Source: Orobanche coerulescens (taxonomy: Eukaryota > Streptophyta > Magnoliopsida > Lamiales > Orobanchaceae). Taken from it: DNA of 64,000 bases. Shown here one piece after another: positions 58,259 through 64,000 of the stretch. A model generated the notes under the pieces. The model was not told where the DNA came from and made no database searches. It saw only the letters and a program-made list of their open reading frames with translations. The translations under genes and the position numbers were made by a program. The DNA is taken from contig JAWKAU010000231.1 in the NCBI GenBank assembly GCA_033398695.1, forward strand, positions 1 to 64,000, given 5' to 3'. Every line of letters begins with the position of its first letter. The stretch's first letter is position 1.

Positions 58259-60347
58259 CATCAATCGATCGTCCGTTATCAACCTTTGATCCAATGAATC
58301 AAGGTAATCTTCCTTAGAACCCTAATTTCGTGAATTTGGGGATTTTTGCAATTTCGTCCGATTCATTCCGTGTTGTTGATTAATTCATGATGGGTGTGAT
58401 TAATCTTGATAGTATTCTTGTGTTTAACATCATTTAATCCATTGTTCTTCGTCGAATCGAAGTATATTTCTTGATTTCCTTCGAGTTGACTTTTTGGGGA
58501 TTTGTCCCGATCTCGTTTTCATCCGTTTTCGATGGATCGATTATGGTTAAATGATGTTGTTAAACATATTCTATGGATTGTATATCCATATTTCAACTTG
58601 GAATTTCGTTTTGGGTTTTGTGGAGCGAATCGTGTTCTTGGCCGTTTTGGGGAAATCCGTGAACTTTCGTCATTCGTTCTTTGAATTCAACGACTTTGAG
58701 TCGTGTTATGGAATTCATTTCATTGTTATTATTTGTCCTTCGTAGTTTATGAGCGTGAGTTGGCGTTCGGTGGAGTCGGCGGGTTCGTAGTCGGTTCGGG
58801 CCAACCTACTCGGTCGATTCTCCGCGTTGTTCTTATTCGAGGCAAGTACCTTGCCCATACTTTTCTCGTTTATGGATATGATGATCGGTGGTCGTCTTGA
58901 TGTGTTTGTTTGGTTATTTGAAATGAATTTTCAAAGGATTTCGGTTTAGCCTCGTTAAAGGCTCTCTTTCCAAAACGCGTGTGTGTTTTGTGAGCGTTGT
59001 GTTTTGGAAATTGATTATGATTTGATTATTTTGAGCGTTGAAGGCTTTGATGATATCCTATTTTTAAAGTTATGGAATTGTGTATTAGGGTTTAATCCTG
59101 TTATTATGTTTTGGGAGTTGATAATGTTGTCGGATAAATGGCCATCTCTAGTAAGTATTATTAATGAACTTACATTCTTAGCATGTTTGTATTGCATGAT
59201 TATCGTGTGTTTGTGTATGCTCACTACGGGTTTGACTCGACGGTGTCTCGGTTGGGTTCCACGAAGCTGTGGACCGCGATCTTGCTTTTAACCATTGTGG
59301 GTTAGATCCGACGGGGTCTCGGCGAGGATCCACGAAGGCGTGGGTCCGCGGTTAATTGTGGTGCATTTTTACAAATGTGATTTGATATTGGCATTTAGGA
59401 ATTGAGTGCTTTTGAACGGTTTTCATTTGCATGCATTGACTAGGTGCGTAAGAGGTAAGTTGTTCGTTTGGCTTACTTGGCTAGGATGGCACTAGAGTAT
59501 TTTGTTGTTTGTTTTAAATCCTTTATTTGTGGATTTTGATGTTGGGAGACGAACCTTGTGGTCGTTCTTGTGTACTGTGAGTTGATGAGTTTTGGGGCTA
59601 AAATCCCAATGGTTTGGTAAAAGTTGTTTACGGATTTGGGGCTAAAATCCCAGCGGTTTGGTTAATGTCATTTTTCGAAAGTAAACCTGCAGGCGGTGAC
59701 CCCTTTGTCTTTTGGATTCGAAAAGTAGGATTTGATAATCCTAAATTGTTTTCTATTAAAACTCTCGATGGCATTCTAAACCGTTTTATAAATTATTCCC
59801 ATTGATTTATGATATTTCGTTTTTGTAATGTTTTCTCAAACCCTTGCCTCGGGAAGTACTTTTCGTTTCGTTTGGATCTTTGAGGATCCTCGGTTATTAT
59901 TATTCGTGGAATGTGAATTGTATGGCTCGTATTTGCACTTTGTATTTGCACTAGCAAAGCGGTGGAGTTTTGCTAACCCCAGTATTCGGGGTGGATGTCT
60001 GTTTTTGCATTCGGGTTTTGGAGCATAACACGGGAGTCGGCCACGAAGGATGATGAAAGATGATCGATACTAATCACATGAGGAACCGTACATCATGTGT
60101 TGGTTCGGTTGTACTTTATTTTCATTCTTTGTATTATTCCGTTGTATGCGGGTGTAGTTGTATTTTGTCCCTGCGTGGGCATGAGTTGTATTTGAGTTGT
60201 ATGTATTCGTGGAAAGACCAAATCGGTCTCTTGAGTCATTGTAGCCTTGAAGGCATTGTCGAGATGTTAAATATTGTTACCGGCTGGTAGATCCTCGAGG
60301 AGAGGGTCTACGGCGTGTAATATCCACGAGTGGATTGGGGTGTTACA

Positions 60348-62596
60348 TAAATGGTATCGAGCTTAGGTTGAGGAAACCTAGGTGTCGGGTCAAGTCGTGT
60401 TGTTTGAGTCTTGTTTCGTCGGATTTTATCATTTGAGTCGTGTCGCGACGCGTCGTTTGAGTTTGTTGGTCGTGATTAGTATCGTGGGCGATCATCATCT
60501 TCGTGCGACTGTGGAAGTAAGTCTCCCTTCTTTGTGTTGTGCCTCGTGTGACACGAGCTATTTTTATGATTATTTGTTAAGTGGTGGAATTTTTATGTGA
60601 ATTTTGATTTCACGATATGTATTTAGTCGACTTTCGTATTTGATTTATACGAGGAGTATTGTCGTTTGTGATGTCCTTTTATTGTTGTTTTTGTTCGTTG
60701 TTGATGATTTTCGAATCGATTTGCACGTTTTACAAGTTCTATTGTAAAAGCTTTGTGCTTATACGCGTTCGACTTGTTCACTAGCCAGTGCGGGAGAGTA
60801 TTTTATCAGTGGTTTTGTTCTGAATGTGGTATTTTATCGTTTATTTCCGTTTAAGGACATATATTGTCTTGATTTTAAACGTTTTGGTGCGTGTGCTAGG
60901 AGTTGTTTTAGTGAACGTCGGTATGTGTGAGTTTTGGGCATTACGGCTATTGGATTTTTGAAAACCTTGAGTATCTTGGAAAAATAAACTTGAGACATAC
61001 TTTTCAAATGAGTTATTTTCTTGTGGTACATCGAGGTGCCTGATATATTTCAAAAATTTTCTACCTCGAGGACCAAAATATTTTGAGATATTTTCAACAC
61101 TTTTATTTAGACCCGAGGGTCGAATATTTTGAAAGTTTTCACTAAAAGAAAATGTCCTCATTTTTATCAAATGCGAAATGGTTCTCCAATGTCTCGATAA
61201 CGATGTTTCACGTTTGTACCTTTTTTTGAAAGATGATACTCAAGATCAATCGGTGTTCTTCTAAATTATTTTCAAAATGAGGATTTCGTTTTAAAACCTA
61301 TCCATTCCGTTTGAGAATTTGGGTATGTATGTGTTATGTTCGCGTTGTCATTTTGATACTTTCTCCAGTATGATCGAATTGGCGGTGTGAGCGTTGAGGC
61401 GCTTTCCACACATTGGTTGTGCTAGCCCCTGTGAGAGGCGGAGTGTTGGTATTGAATGTTGTCGCCTCGTAGTGATTCTGCGTTGTCGCGCATGTGCGGC
61501 TGTTAGAGCTTGGTTTGGTATGGCCGTGTGCATCGGTGATGGTTCCGTTATGTGTCCATTTGTTTAATGTCTTGTTACCTTGCTTCCGTATTTGTGAATT
61601 TCGTGGGACGAGGTCGGAGGTAATGCCGTACTATTTTGACTTGTATTTTCTCTTCCCGATCTATCGATTCGCTCATGTTCGTTGGTACTTTATGAACTTG
61701 TTCGGTATTTGATTTCATCGTCCGAGCAGCTGTGATCTTGTTTTGAGTTGATACGGTTATCGATGTTACTTTTTCGGGTTGATTCGATTCTTGTGAACCT
61801 TGTTTGGGAGTGACATCATCTGGTTCTACTAGTTCTTTTATTCGAAGTGGATCGGATTTGGAACTCTTATGTTTTCGACTCTGTCGACTCATTTATGTTC
61901 GTTGGCATTTACGAGCTTGTCCTGCCCTTGTTTTTGTTTATCGAACGAGTGTGGTATCGTTTTGGAATAACTCGTTCGTCGTGGTGACCTTTCAATCGCT
62001 ATTCCCTTTCCTGTGGATCTTCGGCAATGTATGTCTTGTAGTTCTCACAAGATCATCCTCGGAGTTGTTGTTTGAACTTTATTGTTCTTTGTGATTCGAA
62101 CATGATTGTTCGATTGTTGTCTCGATCGTTTGTTTGCTCGGTTTTTGGTCTCGTTTCGTGATTGTTGAACGTTCAGGCTCCTTCGTAAGTCCCTTTAGTT
62201 CGGGAAATTAGTTTCGTTTTCAATCTTCCATCCCTTAGGCGATGGGATTCCGTGTTTGTTCAGCGGTTGACTCGCGTTTTGATTGATGTACCGTTGGGTT
62301 GGCCAATCATATTGATTTTCGTTCGTTGTGTTTTGTGATTATCGGATAATTGACTTGGCTATAGTATCCGTTTGATGGCGCTTGTCACTTGTCGGTTTTA
62401 TTATATCCCTAACGGCGACGTTGTGTTGGTCACCGTGGAGCGTGTTTACCGCCGTATATTCCTTTGCGTTGTTTGTAACATTTCGCCGTTGGGCATTAGT
62501 TACGCATTCTTGTGTGTCTCGTTGAGTTTTCTGGCGGAATATTTCTTCTCCTACTTGTTTTAAGTTTGGGCGAAACTTCTTTTAAGGAGGCGAGAA
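60348..62596 (+). mobile_element. Internal domain 2 of right-hand array, non-coding
   Basis: 2.25 kb with PBS ATGGTATCGAGCTTAGG (60351) and a purine tract TTAAGGAGGCGAGAA (62582-62596) before LTR 3. It is complete compared with internal domain 1. No protein motif was recognised, so it fits a non-autonomous element. Confidence 0.8.
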
Positions 62597-64000
62597 TGTA
62601 ATATCGCAATTTTCGATTTTCGGTAAAATTCTTTTTCGGTCGAGTCCGTTTGACGACTCGCTCATGACCGTTCGTCATTCGAGAATGATTAATTCTACAC
62701 TTTTTGACATCCGAGTTCGTTTCGGTGTCGTTTTGTTGAGTTCCGTGTTTTTAGCGACTTTTCCGCGCTTGAGTTCGATTCTTGCGAATCTCGTCCAGCT
62801 GTTGTTTGAGTTTCCCGCAAGTCCGTTTAACTTTGTTAGGCGTGTTGTGAACCGGTTTGGTTATTCGATCACGTATCGTGATTTCCAGGCGTTTTGGGCC
62901 ATTTTGTAATTTCTTGAAAGTTACGGGTATCCGTATCTGTAATTGTTGTCTCGACCCGTTTCTTGGTCGCGTATGACTAATTATGGTATTACGCTTTCAT
63001 TTGAGTCGTTTATCTTGTCCATGAACTTTTCGTCGTGTTCGTTCCGTCTGTTTTGGAAATCGGGTCGTCGAGCCACAGCGGTGGCGGGGCTGGCCGGGAC
63101 AGTGGCGGGGTGGCCGGACGATTGCGGGCACCGGCCGGACAGGTGCGGCGAGGCCGCGTAAGCGCACGCTTCTGGCCGGAAGAGGCGCCAGCTAGCAGTG
63201 TAGCGCCTGTGCCGGGTGGCTAGCGTCTGTATCGGGCACAGGCGATGGGGTTTACGAGGTTGGACTCGGTCGGGATCGGCGAGTAGCGCACGCTACGCCG
63301 GCGTAGCGCGCGCTAGTCGGCGGCGTAGCGCCTTGCGTCGGCCGGCTAGCGTCGTTACACTGGCGGGCGGTTTAGTCCGGTGGCTCTTTGGGCGGAGTCG
63401 GCTAAGCGCGCGCGAGCATCGGCCGTAGCGCACGCTAGCGGGAGTTGGGTCGGCAGTTCGGTCGGCGGGGTTGGTCGGTGATGCCGGGTGTTGTGGGCCA
63501 CGGCCGAGGGTGCTCGGCGATCTGGCCGATAAGCGCCACGCTAGTCGGGAAGGCTAGCGCCACGCTAAGTGGCGATATAAATATGGTGGCGATCACATTT
63601 CACTTCGTTTTCATTTCCTTCCTTCTCCATCCGCGAGTGGCGATTCATGGGCGACGAAGCCATGTTGTTTAACAACAAATCCATGAAGTCCTTGAGTTCA
63701 TAACATCAATCGATCGTCCGTTATCAACCTTTGATCCAATGAATCAAGGTAATCTTCCTTAGAACCCTAATTTCGTGAATTTGGGGATTTTTGCAATTTC
63801 GTCCGATTCGTTCCGTGTTGTTGATTAATTCATGATGGGTGTGATTAATCTTGATAGTATTCTTGTGTTTAACATCATTTAATCCATTGTTCTTCGTCGA
63901 ATCGAAGTATATTTCTTGATTTCCTTGAGTTGACTTTTTGGGGATTTGTCCCGATCTCGTTTTCATCCGTTTTCGATGGATCGATTATGGTTAAATGATG
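62597..64000 (+). mobile_element. LTR 3 of right-hand array, runs off window
   Basis: It starts TGTAATATCGC and matches LTR 2 from 57143 to about 58560, with the same palindrome block (63170-63570), TATA (63576) and mini-ORF. The rest lies outside the window. Confidence 0.88.

Larger units (their letters stand above)
57143..60347 (+). mobile_element. LTR 2 of right-hand array, full
   Basis: 3205 bp. In order it has the start TGTAATATCCGC, a CpG-rich block with TAGCGYRCGCTA-type palindromes (57840-58125), TATAAATA (58133-58140), the 42-nt mini-ORF (58217-58258), two tandem repeats with CCACGAAG (59229-59350), and the end GGGTGTTACA. It matches the solo LTR at 13713 along its length. Confidence 0.88.

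Overview
The window is a gene-poor stretch of repeat-rich plant nuclear DNA, most likely from a flowering plant. The evidence is a Copia/Sirevirus element, Tekay-type Gypsy (chromovirus) elements with a chromodomain, CACTA transposons with TNP2, an RTE-type LINE, a Helitron helicase remnant, FAR1-domain coding sequence and spliceosomal introns. I see no rRNA, tRNA or CRISPR. Nearly all recognisable coding sequence belongs to decayed transposable elements; the host genes visible are fragments.

Layout. 1-462: AT-rich DNA and the 3' end of a Helitron. 463-805: a cut-off Tekay-type LTR. 806-5935: a Sirevirus-like Copia element (5' LTR, PBS, gag, protease, integrase), broken before reverse transcriptase. 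5936-13157: a minus-oriented tandem array of a non-coding LTR element (LTR piece, internal, LTR, internal, LTR; unit about 3.44 kb). 13713-16482: a solo LTR with a perfect 5-bp target duplication. 17641-18432: two exons of an unrecognised acidic protein. 18880-36864: a CACTA transposon sitting inside a FAR1-domain exon. It carries intron-containing fragments of a PER1/PGAP3-like gene. An RTE LINE (21254-33602) is nested inside the CACTA, and a frameshifted Tekay Gypsy element (21684-30507) is nested inside the LINE. 36868-38170: the rest of the FAR1 exon and its upstream leader. 38331-38743: a foldback MITE inside a TA microsatellite. 39468-41090: a minisatellite and a second Helitron copy. 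41837-45113: a second CACTA with palindromic subterminal repeats and a broken TNP2 gene. 45114-64000: chained non-coding LTR elements with several LTR families, ending in an LTR-internal-LTR-internal-LTR array that runs out of the window.

The most interesting signal is in the LTRs of the right-hand region, the solo LTR and the Tekay element. Each LTR type carries a cluster of its own 12-bp palindrome just upstream of the TATA box: TAGCGYRCGCTA, TTACGYRCGTAA, TATCGGCCGATA or ACACGGCCGTGT. All four share one grammar, nnnCGnnCGnnn. These LTRs also share termini (TGTAATAYC...GGTGTTACA) and a tRNA-Met-type PBS, so the non-coding elements probably use Tekay proteins in trans.

A caution about the bases. 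Between repeat copies in 21684-33600 and 45114-64000, CTG in one copy repeatedly reads ACG or CG in the other, and CAG reads CGG or CGAG. Ordinary mutation does not explain this. It resembles a base-calling artefact at methylated CHG sites, so many frameshifts there may not be real.
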